Assembly (NCBI GenBank): GCA_028683855.1
Contig: JAQUHA010000001.1
Coordinates: forward strand, 1-64,000
Length of the DNA stretch: 64,000 bases
Direction of reading: 5' to 3'
Source: Desulfuromonadaceae bacterium
GTDB lineage: Bacteria; Desulfobacterota; Desulfuromonadia; Geobacterales; Pseudopelobacteraceae
Translations under genes and position numbers: made by a program
Shown: piece by piece, positions 46,550 to 56,504 of the stretch
How positions within the stretch are numbered: position 1 is the stretch's first letter
How the letters are laid out: each line of letters starts with the position of its first letter
The notes under the pieces: generated by a model
What the model was told of the DNA's origin: nothing
Databases searched by the model: none
Seen by the model: only the letters and a program-made list of their open reading frames with translations

Positions 46550-47263
46550 ATGGATTATCGAAAATTTCTTCACGTATTTCTCTGGCTTGCCATCTTCTGC
46601 TCTTCCGCCCTCGCTCAGGGGGATAAAGTCATCAGGCTCTCCGGGACCGGCACTGTCTCCACAAAACCTGATCGCGCCAGGATACATATGCGGGTCTCCG
46701 GCCTGAGCGGAAGCATAGTTTCCGGAAAGGGCGAGGTGGATGAGAAGGTTGGCGAAGTGCAGAAAATGCTTCTGGATTTTGGCGTAAAACCGATTGATAT
46801 CAACACCTCCACCCTCACTGTTTATGAGGAGAGAAATGATCAGATCAACCGCGATGGGAGCGGCAAGGTTGCCAAACCGGAAATGTACCGTATAAACAGG
46901 GATGTAATTTCACAAATTGAAGATATTACCAAACTGGATGTCATTTTGGATAATGCTCTGAAACTGGGGACAAACAGCATCCAGAACGTGGAATTCTACT
47001 CAGGCAACGCTGAAGAGTTCAGATTTGCAGCTCTGGCAAAGGCCTCCGATGATGCGCGAAAGAAGGCTGAATTTCTCGCGAACAGATTCGGCTGCAAAGT
47101 GGGTAAAGTCAGACAGATAGAATATGATTATAAAGGGCAGGGGCCGCAACCGCAGTTTTATGGCGCAGCTTCCGCCGGACTTAGAGGTGCTGACTCACTC
47201 TCCTTCCTGCAAGGGGGTGTCGATGTTACTGCAACTGTTAATGTTGAGTTTGAAATTGAGTAA
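46550..47263 (+). CDS. SIMPL domain (DUF541) periplasmic protein
   Basis: A 237-residue protein with a signal peptide (cleavage after ALAQ at about 23) and a SIMPL/DUF541 domain: VIRLSGTGTVSTKPDRARIHMRVSG at the start, a central DVILDNALKLGTNSIQNVEF, and a C-terminal strand (VDVTATVNVEFEIE). Such proteins (E. coli YggE, Brucella BP26) are periplasmic and form ring assemblies; the function is not settled, with links to oxidative stress. It is monocistronic here. Confidence 0.88.
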   Translation: MDYRKFLHVFLWLAIFCSSALAQGDKVIRLSGTGTVSTKPDRARIHMRVSGLSGSIVSGKGEVDEKVGEVQKMLLDFGVKPIDINTSTLTVYEERNDQINRDGSGKVAKPEMYRINRDVISQIEDITKLDVILDNALKLGTNSIQNVEFYSGNAEEFRFAALAKASDDARKKAEFLANRFGCKVGKVRQIEYDYKGQGPQPQFYGAASAGLRGADSLSFLQGGVDVTATVNVEFEIE

Positions 47264-47345
47264 GAGAAGGCCAGCAAATCTTGAATTCTCCACAGATAAG
47301 GCAAAGTACTCATAAGAGAAGTCTGACTTGTGATCAGCAGAGGCT

Positions 47346-47375
47346 GCCCGAAGGATCTTCCAGGCGGTCTTTTTT
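47346..47375 (+). terminator. Probable terminator after the SIMPL gene
   Basis: GCC-C-GAAG-GAT-CTTC-CA-GGC folds into a bulged hairpin and is followed by a T-run (TCTTTTTT). It lies about 80 bases after the stop codon and between convergent genes. Confidence 0.5.
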
Positions 47376-47416
47376 CATCAACTCAGCGACAAATGGGTTC
47401 TACCCGTACGTACTTG

Positions 47417-48391
47417 TCAGATAGAGGCACCTTCGTACAAACATTGATCAGTGGGGGGGTAGACAGTATCTGACGACATCGGGAGATAAGAGTGGTTCAA
47501 GTCAAACGATGCGAGGATGCAGCTTATGAAATCCTTTATTGCAACATCATTCATGCGATCCCGGTTGATTACCGCAGTGCGATGACGTAGATGTGTAAAT
47601 CCCGGAATTCGATGTTCCCGCAGAGCTCCCGACTTAAGCTGTTTTACCGCCATGCTTCTGGAGATGAAGGCGACCCCGCCGCCACTGACAATAGTCTCCA
47701 GAGTCATTCGGAGATCGTCAAGAACGATTGATCTGCTGAAATCTTCTATCTTATTCCCGCCAAGCGCCAGATTCCGTTCCAGAAGCTTTCTTGAGGCACA
47801 GCCGATTTTTCTGGCGATCAGACATTGTCCGAAGAGCTGCTTGATATCAACCTCATTCTCAGGAATACCAAGAACCGGTGAACTGACGAATATCAGTTCA
47901 TCCTTGGGGAGTTGAACCGCCTCGAAACCAGGGATCTCAAGCTGCTCAGTATGTTCAATAACCGCAAGATCAAATTCGTTCTCCAATAGCTCCTTGATTG
48001 CCTGATCTATCGAGTGAAACATGAATTTCAGGTCGATGTTGTCGGCGTGACGCAGCATGAACTGGTTGATTACATGGGGGAGATAAGCGACTCCGAAGGT
48101 CGGCGTGCAGCAGATCGAGAGGCGGGACTTCCCGCCGTGGTGCCTGAGATCGTTAATCAGTTTTGCCTCGATTTTAAGAATCTGTTCCGCCCTGCGAACC
48201 ACTATTTTTCCCGCTTCCGTCAAAACCAGAGTAGGGCCGGATCGATCGAGCAGTTGACAGTTGTAATGCTCCTCCAGAAATTTTATCCGCTGGGATATTG
48301 CCGACTGGGTAACAAACATTTCGGTAGCCGCCAGGGAGAAACTGCCGACCTGTGATATGACCTGAAGAGTCTTTAGATATTCCGTTCTCAT
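47417..48391 (-). CDS. LysR-family transcriptional regulator
   Basis: A 324-residue LysR regulator. The N-terminal winged helix-turn-helix (SLAATEMFVTQSAISQRIKFLEEHY) is followed by a substrate-binding domain with the usual IEHTEQLEIPGF and GGGVAFISRSMAV stretches. The C-terminus is extended by about 25 residues. It is divergent from the small exported protein and decaheme cytochrome genes, so by LysR habit it probably regulates them from the 171-base shared promoter region. The inducer is unknown. Confidence 0.92.
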   Translation of the reverse strand: MRTEYLKTLQVISQVGSFSLAATEMFVTQSAISQRIKFLEEHYNCQLLDRSGPTLVLTEAGKIVVRRAEQILKIEAKLINDLRHHGGKSRLSICCTPTFGVAYLPHVINQFMLRHADNIDLKFMFHSIDQAIKELLENEFDLAVIEHTEQLEIPGFEAVQLPKDELIFVSSPVLGIPENEVDIKQLFGQCLIARKIGCASRKLLERNLALGGNKIEDFSRSIVLDDLRMTLETIVSGGGVAFISRSMAVKQLKSGALREHRIPGFTHLRHRTAVINRDRMNDVAIKDFISCILASFDLNHSYLPMSSDTVYPPTDQCLYEGASI

Positions 48392-48562
48392 AGAAACATT
48401 CCTATATCTATATAATATGTATAAGTTTTGCTAATCCATCTATTAAAACGATTCGTTTTTGCATCTTGCTCGGTTGGAGTACTATGCCCACCGCCCGTAT
48501 ACATTGTCAAGTCGGTTCGACAACAAGTGTGCCCTGATGCGTTTACCTGGAGATAAAGAGTT

Positions 48563-48901
48563 ATGCATAAGCTGCTGATAAAAAAGCTCTGGAGAATCCT
48601 AATCCTCCCCTCCATGCTGCTGCATCTACAGTTCGCAACTGCGCTGAACCATAACCGTATAGACAACTCCATTTACAACCAGAGGGACCGCTTACACCAT
48701 TTATACGGCAAGCAGCCGATACTCACCAAGGTGACCGCAAGCAAGGGTCGCCCCCACGCCAATCTGGATCATATATCTCTGCTCCAAAAACCGCTCACTC
48801 CGATCGTCTCAGGAAAAGACACAAGGGTACATCTGACCCCCGCCACGGCCTGGCAGTATCAGCCGGGCGGGTCATGTCCCGCGCGTGCCTCACCGACATA
48901 A
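48563..48901 (+). CDS. Possible small exported basic protein preceding the cytochrome
   Basis: A 112-residue frame with a plausible signal peptide (KKLWRILILPSMLLHLQFATA, residues 7-27) and a GGAG about 12 bases upstream. The mature part is His- and Arg-rich with no family resemblance. It lies divergent from lysR and 66 bases before the decaheme cytochrome, in the same direction. It could be a real accessory gene or a chance frame in a leader; low-complexity evidence only. Confidence 0.4.
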   Translation: MHKLLIKKLWRILILPSMLLHLQFATALNHNRIDNSIYNQRDRLHHLYGKQPILTKVTASKGRPHANLDHISLLQKPLTPIVSGKDTRVHLTPATAWQYQPGGSCPARASPT

Positions 48902-48967
48902 CTCCCGATTGAAGGGCGAGGATCAGGAACATTATTACACAGTTATTACCATTTGAAAGGAGAACAC

Positions 48968-50056
48968 ATGCGACATACATCGTCCGGCGCAAAAGTAGTG
49001 AAGCTTATATTGCTCTGCGCGCTAATGGCTGTTGTCGGGGCCTGTGCCACCGGCGCAGTCAGGGAGCGAATGCTGACTCTGCCGACCATTGACGGCGCAA
49101 ATAAAGTTGGAGACGCAAGTTGCGCATCCTGCCACGAAAAAATGATGGTTCCATTTGCCAAGTCGATTCACGGTCGTCTGGCAGAATTCGAGGTCATGGG
49201 TGGTGAAAAAGGTTGCGAATCCTGTCACGGCCCAGCCAGCCTGCATACCAAAGAGGGGGACAGCAGCAAGATCCTCTCATTCGGCAAGCTCGTCCCTGAT
49301 CAGGCTTCAGCAATCTGTCTGAAATGCCACAGCTCTGACTCGCTGATGGAGTGGCACGGAAACGAGCATGCCGTTAATGACGTCGCCTGCACCGACTGCC
49401 ACAAGATCCATGAAACAGGCAAGCCGCTCAAAAAGGCACTCAAGATGCCGGAACCTGATCTCTGCTACAGCTGCCATCAGGAGTATCAGGCAAAAGCCAA
49501 CTTCCCATCCCACCATCCGATTAAAGAGGGGAAGATGGTCTGCAGCAGCTGCCACCAGCCTCACGGGTCGGGCGCCAAGAGCCTGAAAACCGATGAGAAA
49601 CCAAACGACCTCTGCTACAACTGCCACGCTCGCCACCAGGGTCCGTTTGTTTTTGAACACAGCCCTGTACAGGAAGACTGCAACATCTGCCACGATCCTC
49701 ACGGAACTGTCGCCAACAACCTGCTCAAGCAGAGTGAGCCATTCATCTGCCTCCAGTGCCATGAAAGCCATTTCCACGCAACAAGAACAGGTTCAAGCAT
49801 AGATCCCGGAAACAGCGCATTTGATGCATCCAGCTTAGGGGGAGCAGTAGTTAGTGGATTGCCAGCGAACACAACCAATGATGTCGGCTTCACCAATACC
49901 CATGGGACTGACGCCTGGGCTCAGGCATTCGGCACCAAGTGTACTGTCTGCCACTCCAAGGTACATGGCAGCGACCTGCCGTCACAAACAGCACCATCCG
50001 TTAACGATGCCGGCACACGCGGTTGGCCGGATGGAGCCAGAGGATTGACACGCTAA
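48968..50056 (+). CDS. Decaheme c-type cytochrome, DmsE/MtrA family
   Basis: About 362 residues with an N-terminal lipobox-like signal (LMAVVGAC). Ten CxxCH heme sites are present: CASCH, CESCH, CLKCH, CTDCH, CYSCH, CSSCH, CYNCH, CNICH, CLQCH and CTVCH. This is the full complement of a MtrA/DmsE-type decaheme that threads an outer-membrane porin. The ATG at 48968 follows AAAGGAG; the frame opens five codons earlier. The partner barrel gene begins 28 bases after its stop, forming a porin-cytochrome pair. The extracellular partner (an MtrC or OmcA type) is not adjacent. The C-terminal tail after the ninth heme is about 80 residues with one more heme site, longer than in MtrA. Confidence 0.93.
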   Translation: MRHTSSGAKVVKLILLCALMAVVGACATGAVRERMLTLPTIDGANKVGDASCASCHEKMMVPFAKSIHGRLAEFEVMGGEKGCESCHGPASLHTKEGDSSKILSFGKLVPDQASAICLKCHSSDSLMEWHGNEHAVNDVACTDCHKIHETGKPLKKALKMPEPDLCYSCHQEYQAKANFPSHHPIKEGKMVCSSCHQPHGSGAKSLKTDEKPNDLCYNCHARHQGPFVFEHSPVQEDCNICHDPHGTVANNLLKQSEPFICLQCHESHFHATRTGSSIDPGNSAFDASSLGGAVVSGLPANTTNDVGFTNTHGTDAWAQAFGTKCTVCHSKVHGSDLPSQTAPSVNDAGTRGWPDGARGLTR

Positions 50057-50083
50057 ACCTCAAATTAATTTGAAGGAGGATTT

Positions 50084-52489
50084 ATGAAAGGATATAGATC
50101 GTGGCTGACCGGCATCACTATGTGTGCCATGCTGGTTCCTCTGTCTGCGGTGGCTGATGTCAACAAGCCATTATCAGGCTCACTGGAGGCAGGTGCAGCA
50201 GCCATTAATGTAAAAGATGATATCAAGCAGGTCAGTGAGTATTCGACCCTGCGGACAAAAAACGGGGTAAACCCCTACGGCAAGGCGGATCTGAGCGTAC
50301 ATCAGGGTGGCGTTGTCTTTGACGGCACCGTCCGCTTCATGGACGCAGTAGATCAGGATCACAGCGCCAATCTGGATTACAAACGTATTTTCAGGACAGA
50401 TTTCAGCTATTCAGTTATGCAGCACTGGCTGGATCACGACAAAATGCTGTATCTGGACGCTGCAATACCGTCTCCTTCCAGCTATACAGGAACGGCTGCC
50501 AATCCGCTGCCGCTGACACCAAACAATGTACCGGCTTTCTGGTATAACCCGATTGACCCTGCCAATCCGCTTACCCCTGCGTATGGCGGTGCTTCAGGGG
50601 CAGCGCTTCCCGGTTACACTGTCCAGCAGATCGGCCGTGCTTCGGTATTCGGTGAGGATTTGACACCAAATGCCGTATTTTCGATCAAGCGCAGCGAATT
50701 GACCAGCAAGAGTGACCTGACCATTCCGCAGCTTCCGAATCTGACTTTCCATTTCGGGTTCAGAAATGAAGACAGAAAAGGGATGGAACAGTCCATCGGC
50801 ATGAGCAAATGCACCTCCTGCCATGTTACCGGTCAATCCAGAGACGTTGATGAGAATACCCGCGACATCACGGCAGGCGTTACCGGTAAATTCGGTCTGT
50901 TGACGCTCGATTACTCGTTTTTGGATCGCGAGTTCAGAGAGAATGCCACACCGCCAAGCAGATATTACGACCCGGCGCTTTCACCCGGCGCAGGCGTCAT
51001 TCCTACCTACTACACTGGTGGTTATGTAACCTTTGATAACCGTATCCTTTACGATTATCGTGATGGCCTCCTCCGTTATGACGAGACACCCGATTCAAAA
51101 AAAGAGAGCCACATTATAAAAGCAAAGGTTGATCTCCAAAATTCTACCTCTGTAATGGCGAGTTATGTCAAATCGACCGTTGACAGCGGCAAAACGGGAG
51201 AGCCGGGTAACTTCAGTTTTAACGGTAGCAACGGCATAACCCTCCGCACAACGTATGATGCCTATGGCGCTAAACTTTCCAGTAAATTTGGAAAAGACCT
51301 TACAATTAATGTACGGGGACGTTCAGAACATTTGAGAAGTGATGATGTTGGGATCGCCTTTTCAACAGTAGGAATACCTACGGCTGTATCAGTCCCACCG
51401 GTGTCAGCCACAAATAACAATTTTGTCCCCTCAGCAGACTCACTTGTTACTCGCTATTCATCTTTATCTAGTGACACAGTGACAACGGGTATTGATGCTG
51501 TATATCGGTTGGCTAGACGTACAACTCTCAGACTTGGATACGATTTTCAGTTATTGGATCGTCATGATGAGCATTTGCAAGACACCAAAACACACACTAT
51601 CAAGGCAAGCATTAACACAAGACCTGGCAGTACGGTGTCAGGACGTGCTGCTGTATCGTACAAAGCGATTGACAATCCTTATCACAACCCGAATGCTGCG
51701 CTTACAAATATAACAAACAGTACAGCAACAACAGTCACTACAGGGCCAACATACGGTGTATCTCTTTACGACGAGAGGACATCTGATCTGAGCAATCAGC
51801 CGGATAATTCAATGGATGGCGTATTATCCGGAACATGGTCACCATCTCCGTACTATTCAGTTACAGCTATGTATCGAATAAAAAAGGAGGAGAATGACCT
51901 TGATGTCTCCTCTTGGAATCAGTTGACACAAAGTCCCGCTTTGACAGTCTGGTATGCGCCTGACAAGAAGATCAATATGACCTTTGCGTACAATTATATG
52001 GATCAAACTTCCGAAACAGCCTTTTGTCAAGGATGGTACGATGGCTGAGCAGGCATAATTCCATCGAGCCAGTTTGGTTCGACATGTGGTGATTCAAAAT
52101 ATACAACAAAAGCACACACATTATCGGTAACAACAGATGTTATGGCATCCGAAAAAGTAAAGGTTTTTGCCAATGTAATGTTTAGCAAGGTATCTTCACG
52201 AATAAATGATTTCCAGCCATCAGCCATGCCAACTACTGATACAGTTCTTCAGGAACTTTACAGCATCAGCAATCTGGCTTTGTATCCAGAATACTCCGCG
52301 ATTCACTATCGACAGGGGGAAATTAACCTCGGCTGCACCTACAACTTTACACCTGCTCTCTATACCACGGCTCAGGCAGGGTTAAAGTCATTCCGAGATG
52401 TCTACACAAGCAGCAGCAACATCCACATTTATGGGGATCAGAGCGGCAAAGAGTATTCCGGTTCGCTCGGACTGGGGTACAAGTTCTGA
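50084..52489 (+). CDS. MtrB/PioB-family outer-membrane porin, predicted selenoprotein (in-frame UGA at 52046)
   Basis: An 801-residue beta-barrel if UGA (52046-52048) is read as selenocysteine (U655). Upstream, a signal peptide (cleavage near SAVA) and alternating strands of the MtrB/PioB type are followed by a single CTSCH heme-like motif (C243-H247). The frame continues without change after UGA for another 146 residues, with strand pattern and a final SGSLGLGYKF whose C-terminal Phe is the BAM signal; the product stopping at UGA would end in WYDG and lack this. Cysteines C648 and C668 flank U655. A hairpin at 52064-52082 fits the bacterial SECIS layout. selA starts 172 bases later. Premature stop or sequencing error is the alternative, but needs a point change only, as no frameshift is seen. 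Confidence 0.82.
52064..52082 (+). promoter_or_regulatory. Candidate SECIS hairpin for the MtrB/PioB-like gene
   Basis: TCGAGCCA (52064-52071) and TGGTTCGA (52075-52082) form an 8-base stem with one G-U pair and a GTT loop. The first loop base is G and lies 24 bases from the end of UGA (23 bases between). This fits the bacterial SECIS pattern of a G in the first two loop positions, a 3-14-base loop and a UGA-to-loop distance of about 16-37. Confidence 0.7.
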
Positions 52490-52661
52490 GTTAGCTTTTC
52501 AGACATCAGAACTACTCTGTTTCTCTAAACTGAAACCGGGCGGACAAGTTGTTCGCTCGGTTTTTTGCTCCAAAACACCCTATAGGGTAGCTGGTTCAAA
52601 TTTCTTCGCCACACTGGCAAAGTATGATACGCTTTCGACACCACCGATCAAGGAGCAACCG

Positions 52662-54050
52662 ATGGATCTGATACGAAAAATACCCAAAGTCGACAAGCTG
52701 CTGGCAGAACCTGCCTGTCAGAGTCTTCTGGCTGATCACCCGCGCCCGGTTGTTCTTGCGGTTGTGCGACAGGTTCTGGATGAGCTGCGTAAATCTGCGG
52801 TAGCCGGTACTCTGGAGGAGAGTGACCTGATCCCGGCAACAGTCGGAGCCAGAGTCGAGCAGAGCCTCGCCGCCGGAGAAGCATTCAACCTTCGCCGGGT
52901 GGTAAATGGTACCGGTGTAGTAATTCACACCAATCTGGGGAGATCTTCTCTTGCGCCACGTCTGCGTGAACATCTCTCCGATATTGCCTTTGGCTACTCA
53001 ACTCTGGAATACAACCTTGAGACCGGTGAAAGAGGCACCCGCTACGCTCATGTGGAAAAGCTGATCTGTCAACTGACTGGTGCCGAAGCGGCGCTGGTTG
53101 TAAATAATAACGCAGCGGCTGTGCTTCTAGTCCTCTCGGCAATAGCCAACGGACAGGAGGTTATCGTCTCCCGTGGCGAGCTGGTGGAGATCGGCGGCGC
53201 ATTCAGAATTCCTGAAGTAATGAAACAGGGTGGGGCGCTGCTGCGTGAAGTCGGCACGACAAACCGCACCCATCTGCACGATTACCGAACCGCCATATCC
53301 GAGCAGACAGCCATGCTGCTCAAGGTGCACTGCAGCAACTTTGCCGTTGTCGGCTTTACCGCCGAAGTTACCGTAGCCGAACTCGCCGCGCTCGGAAAAG
53401 AGCACGGGATACCGGTTGTGGCGGATATCGGCAGCGGGAATCTGGTTGACTGGAGCGGTGTCCCCGGCATGACCGAGCCGAAGGTGCAGGACTACCTTGC
53501 CGCAGGAATTGATCTGGTAACCTTCAGTGGTGACAAGCTGCTGGGTGGGCCGCAGGCCGGAATTATCGCCGGCAGTGCGACAGTGGTGAACAGGCTGAAA
53601 AAACATCAGCTGCTCCGCGCGCTGCGGGTTGATAAGCTGACCCTGGCTGCTCTTGAGGGGACGCTCCGCCTCTACCGGGATGAGCGTCTGGCGCTGGCCG
53701 AAATTCCGACCCTACGCCTGCTCCGGCTGTCAGCGAAAGAGCTGAAAAAGAGTGGCCAGCGGATCGTTCGCCAACTGCGGAAGAAACTCCCGGCAACGCT
53801 GGAAATTGAACTTCTTCCCGGCATATCGCAGGTGGGGGGCGGGGCTCTGCCGCTGGCCGAACTCCCGACATGGCTGTTGGCAATCCGCTCGGGAGAATTC
53901 TCCGCCCGGGAACTTGAAGAGGGGCTGCGGAAACAGCCGGTGCCGGTGATCGGGAGAATCAGCCGTGGTGATTTTATCCTCGATCTCAGGACCATTAACG
54001 ATAGCGACTGGGAGGACGTAATTACCGGTTTCAGAGCAGTTACCGGCTGA
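52662..54050 (+). CDS. selA: L-seryl-tRNA(Sec) selenium transferase
   Basis: A 462-residue PLP enzyme that converts Ser-tRNA(Sec) to selenocysteinyl-tRNA(Sec) using selenophosphate. It has the SelA hallmarks: RRVVNGTGVVIHTNLGRS near the start, VVNNNAAAVLLVLSA, and the PLP-binding Lys at K292 in VTFSGDKLLGGPQAG. The frame is open upstream to 52398, but ATG 52662 follows AAGGAG and gives the usual length. It may be co-transcribed with the porin gene. selB is convergent, and selD is not seen in the window. Confidence 0.97.
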   Translation: MDLIRKIPKVDKLLAEPACQSLLADHPRPVVLAVVRQVLDELRKSAVAGTLEESDLIPATVGARVEQSLAAGEAFNLRRVVNGTGVVIHTNLGRSSLAPRLREHLSDIAFGYSTLEYNLETGERGTRYAHVEKLICQLTGAEAALVVNNNAAAVLLVLSAIANGQEVIVSRGELVEIGGAFRIPEVMKQGGALLREVGTTNRTHLHDYRTAISEQTAMLLKVHCSNFAVVGFTAEVTVAELAALGKEHGIPVVADIGSGNLVDWSGVPGMTEPKVQDYLAAGIDLVTFSGDKLLGGPQAGIIAGSATVVNRLKKHQLLRALRVDKLTLAALEGTLRLYRDERLALAEIPTLRLLRLSAKELKKSGQRIVRQLRKKLPATLEIELLPGISQVGGGALPLAELPTWLLAIRSGEFSARELEEGLRKQPVPVIGRISRGDFILDLRTINDSDWEDVITGFRAVTG

Positions 54051-54080
54051 CCCGGCACATGAAGCATTTACGAATAAAAG

Positions 54081-54118
54081 AGGGGGCGGCACTTTTCAGT
54101 AACGCCCCCTTGATTTTC
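54081..54118. terminator. Terminator between convergent selA and selB
   Basis: AGGGGGCG and CGCCCCCT form a perfect 8-base stem around a 14-base loop, followed on the plus strand by TTGATTTTCT and on the minus strand by CTTTTATTCG. It probably serves both genes. Confidence 0.75.
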
Positions 54119-54123
54119 TATCG

Positions 54124-56034
54124 CTATTTTCTCCGCAGCACCCGCTTATCACCCAGCCGGATGGTCACCTTCCGCGAATCGAAATATTCAAGCAGAGGGA
54201 TCATGAACTTGCGTGACAGACCACTTATTTCACGGAATTCCGCAGGATTGATCTCCCCCTTCTCCCGCAGATAGGCGGTCAGAATCTCCTCGATCTGCAG
54301 CAGCGGCTCCGGCCGGTAGAAGATATCGCTCTTCAACCTGATCGCTTCACCTTCGGCAGCAAGAAGGGCAAGATGCTCCGCCGCCTGTTTTTCCGGAATA
54401 TTGAGCAGCTTGCACAGTTCATTGACAAACGGCGGCTCTTTGCCACCCCTGTCCAGCTCCTCTTTGATCCTGTCACGAACATCCACCTGCTCTGTTTCAC
54501 TCCCAGCTTTTCTGCCGGCCAGCCGGACGAGCTCACGCTCCGCGATGACTCTCCCACTCTTTTCGAGGGCAGCAAGACAGGGGGTAAAAAAGCGGCTGTC
54601 ACTTCTTGCGGGGATTCTCGACTTCAGCTCTTCCTTGCTGATCCCCTCTTTCAGGGGATTTTGCACGAAGTAGCTGTTCATAACCTCCAGCAGCAGGTCA
54701 CAGAGCAACGTAAATGATTCCCTACTGAGATATTTTTTTGGTTCCCGCACCACCTGCACGATTTTACCCGCCGTCAGCAGAACCGACAGAGCTGCCTCCA
54801 GACGCCGCGATGGTATCCCGCTTCTGGCTGAGATCTCGTCATGAGTGATTCCGGAGAGCATGCTCCCGGAGACCATTCCCGAAATAATGCTGCTCTCGAT
54901 TCCGGCTGAAAGGCTCCCGAGAAGTTTCAACGCCTCGGCAGAACGCCTTCTCCTGCCGGGAGGAGATGGGTCGAGAATCCTGCCGCCGGCCACAGTCGCG
55001 GAGGGGGATGAAGTCCGGAGGACGAAGGGATCACCGTTAAGCAGCAGCACCGGTCTGGCGAGGCGAAGCTGAGCGTAGGCACTCTCACCCGGCGCGAGGG
55101 AAGGCCGGTCAAAAAGAATTACCGTCGCCGGGACTTCGTAGGTGGCGGAGTGGAGACGAAGACCGGAGCGATGTTTCAGGCTGCGGGGCGCAGAGGCGAG
55201 ATGATTCATGTAGACATCCACGATCCTCGTTGTCTGATAGACACCCTTGGGGACAACGACATCGCCGCGCCGCACCTGATAATGATCAACTCCCTGCAGG
55301 TTAAGAGCCAGCCTCGATCCGGCATCCCCGGTTTCAACCTTTGCACCGTGAGCCTGGATGCCCCTTATCCTGCATGGCAGGGCAGAAGGGAGAAGTTCCG
55401 CTTCATCCCCCAGTGAAACCGAGCCAGAGAGGAGCGTGCCGGTGACAACAGTGCCAAAACCGGAGAGTGTGAAAACCCTGTCAATCGGCAGACGGTAAGG
55501 CCCTTCGCTCCGCTTCTGCTCCAGCTCACCGGCGATCACAGCAAGTTCGTCCCGCAGCCGGTCAATACCGCTGCCGCTACGCGACGAGACCGGAATAATA
55601 GGTGCCTCTTCGAGGAAGCTATCCGCCAGAAACTCGCGCACCTCTTCGACCACCAGAGACAGCCACTCCGGATCAACCAGATCGCTCTTGGTAAGCGCCA
55701 CCACCCCCCTTTTTACGCCAAGGAGCTGGCAGATATCGAGGTGCTCGCGGGTCTGGGGCATCACCCCTTCGTCCGCGGCAATCACCATCATCACCAGATC
55801 CATCCCCCCGACACCGGCAACCATGGTTCGTACAAACCGTTCGTGCCCCGGCACATCGACAATACCGAAATGGATGCCATCCGGCAGGTCAAGTCCGGCA
55901 AAACCGAGCTCAATGGTTATGCCGCGTGACTTCTCTTCGGGAAGACGGTCAGTATCAACACCGGTCAGCGCTTTAACAAGTGAGGTCTTGCCATGATCGA
56001 TATGGCCTGCTGTGCCGAGTATGAGATTCTTCAT
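54124..56034 (-). CDS. selB: Selenocysteine-specific elongation factor SelB
   Basis: A 636-residue GTPase that delivers Sec-tRNA(Sec) to UGA by binding the SECIS hairpin. The GTP-binding domain has [12 protein letters not shown] (P-loop), the [15 protein letters not shown] switch, the DVPGHERF motif and TKSDL. EF-Tu-like domains II-III follow, then four winged-helix domains ending in a C-terminal segment rich in basic residues, the SECIS-binding part. Length matches the family (about 610-640). The start at 56034 lies 48 bases after the tRNA-Sec 3' end on the same strand, so the two could share a transcript from the tRNA promoter. Confidence 0.97.
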   Translation of the reverse strand: MKNLILGTAGHIDHGKTSLVKALTGVDTDRLPEEKSRGITIELGFAGLDLPDGIHFGIVDVPGHERFVRTMVAGVGGMDLVMMVIAADEGVMPQTREHLDICQLLGVKRGVVALTKSDLVDPEWLSLVVEEVREFLADSFLEEAPIIPVSSRSGSGIDRLRDELAVIAGELEQKRSEGPYRLPIDRVFTLSGFGTVVTGTLLSGSVSLGDEAELLPSALPCRIRGIQAHGAKVETGDAGSRLALNLQGVDHYQVRRGDVVVPKGVYQTTRIVDVYMNHLASAPRSLKHRSGLRLHSATYEVPATVILFDRPSLAPGESAYAQLRLARPVLLLNGDPFVLRTSSPSATVAGGRILDPSPPGRRRRSAEALKLLGSLSAGIESSIISGMVSGSMLSGITHDEISARSGIPSRRLEAALSVLLTAGKIVQVVREPKKYLSRESFTLLCDLLLEVMNSYFVQNPLKEGISKEELKSRIPARSDSRFFTPCLAALEKSGRVIAERELVRLAGRKAGSETEQVDVRDRIKEELDRGGKEPPFVNELCKLLNIPEKQAAEHLALLAAEGEAIRLKSDIFYRPEPLLQIEEILTAYLREKGEINPAEFREISGLSRKFMIPLLEYFDSRKVTIRLGDKRVLRRK

Positions 56035-56082
56035 GGGATTCGCCGGATATTGCAGCCGATGCTCTGCAGTATTTAGAGGTTA

Positions 56083-56180
56083 TGGCGGAAGCACACAGGA
56101 ATCGAACCTGCCAAGGAGATTTCTCATCCCCCACACCGGTTTTGAAGACCGGGCAGCCCACCAGCGGCTGAAGTACTTCC
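56083..56180 (-). tRNA. selC: Selenocysteine tRNA (anticodon UCA)
   Basis: Reading the minus strand from 56180 gives an 8-base acceptor stem (GGAAGTAC with GTGCTTCC), a discriminator G and an encoded CCA. The anticodon TCA lies at 56145-56143 in the loop of a CCGG stem. A long variable arm (GGGGAT-GAGAA-ATCTCC) and a T arm with CAGG-TTCGATT-CCTG follow. Length 98 with CCA, eight-base acceptor and long variable arm are diagnostic of tRNA-Sec. Confidence 0.97.
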
Positions 56181-56202
56181 ATTTGAGATGTATACGGAAA
56201 AT

Positions 56203-56231
56203 TTTATATATCTATTTCGATAATATTTCAA
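56203..56231 (-). promoter_or_regulatory. Predicted sigma-70 promoter of tRNA-Sec
   Basis: On the minus strand, TTGAAA (56231-56226), a 17-base spacer and TATAAA (56208-56203) lie 22 bases before the mature 5' end of the tRNA. Both boxes match four or five of six consensus bases with optimal spacing. Confidence 0.7.
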
Positions 56232-56504
56232 GGCTAATATCCTGAGAACGCTGTAAAAACTGCTTTAATTCCATCTCGTTTCCAACAATTCAGAATTTCT
56301 GTTCTCCCCGTTTCCCTTCCTTCTGCCGATAGCAGTTCAGACAATAAAAGGTTAAAATGTCTGTAGACCGGTTGATGATTTTCCGGGTTTAGGGAGAGAG
56401 AAATTTTATTGCTTTACTTTTAGCCGAAATGTAGTCTCATTATTGACTCGGTTTTATGCATGAATTGCTTAGCCGAAGCTTGATGATCTCGCCGGGGGTG
56501 ATAA
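56232..56504. other. Intergenic region between tRNA-Sec promoter and the small selenoprotein
   Basis: No gene seen. It is A/T-rich and includes TTGACT near 56443 and a polypyrimidine stretch near 56300-56330. It should hold the promoter for the small gene at 56505, but I cannot name it confidently. Confidence 0.5.

Noticed and set aside
52046..52141. Frameshift explaining the split MtrB/PioB-like gene
   Set aside because: The downstream frame (for example ATG 52142) is exactly in phase with 50084 (2058 bases apart), so only the UGA separates the parts; no indel is needed.
52398..52661. 88-residue N-terminal extension of SelA
   Set aside because: It overlaps the end of the porin frame; ATG 52662 has a good ribosome-binding site and matches SelA length.
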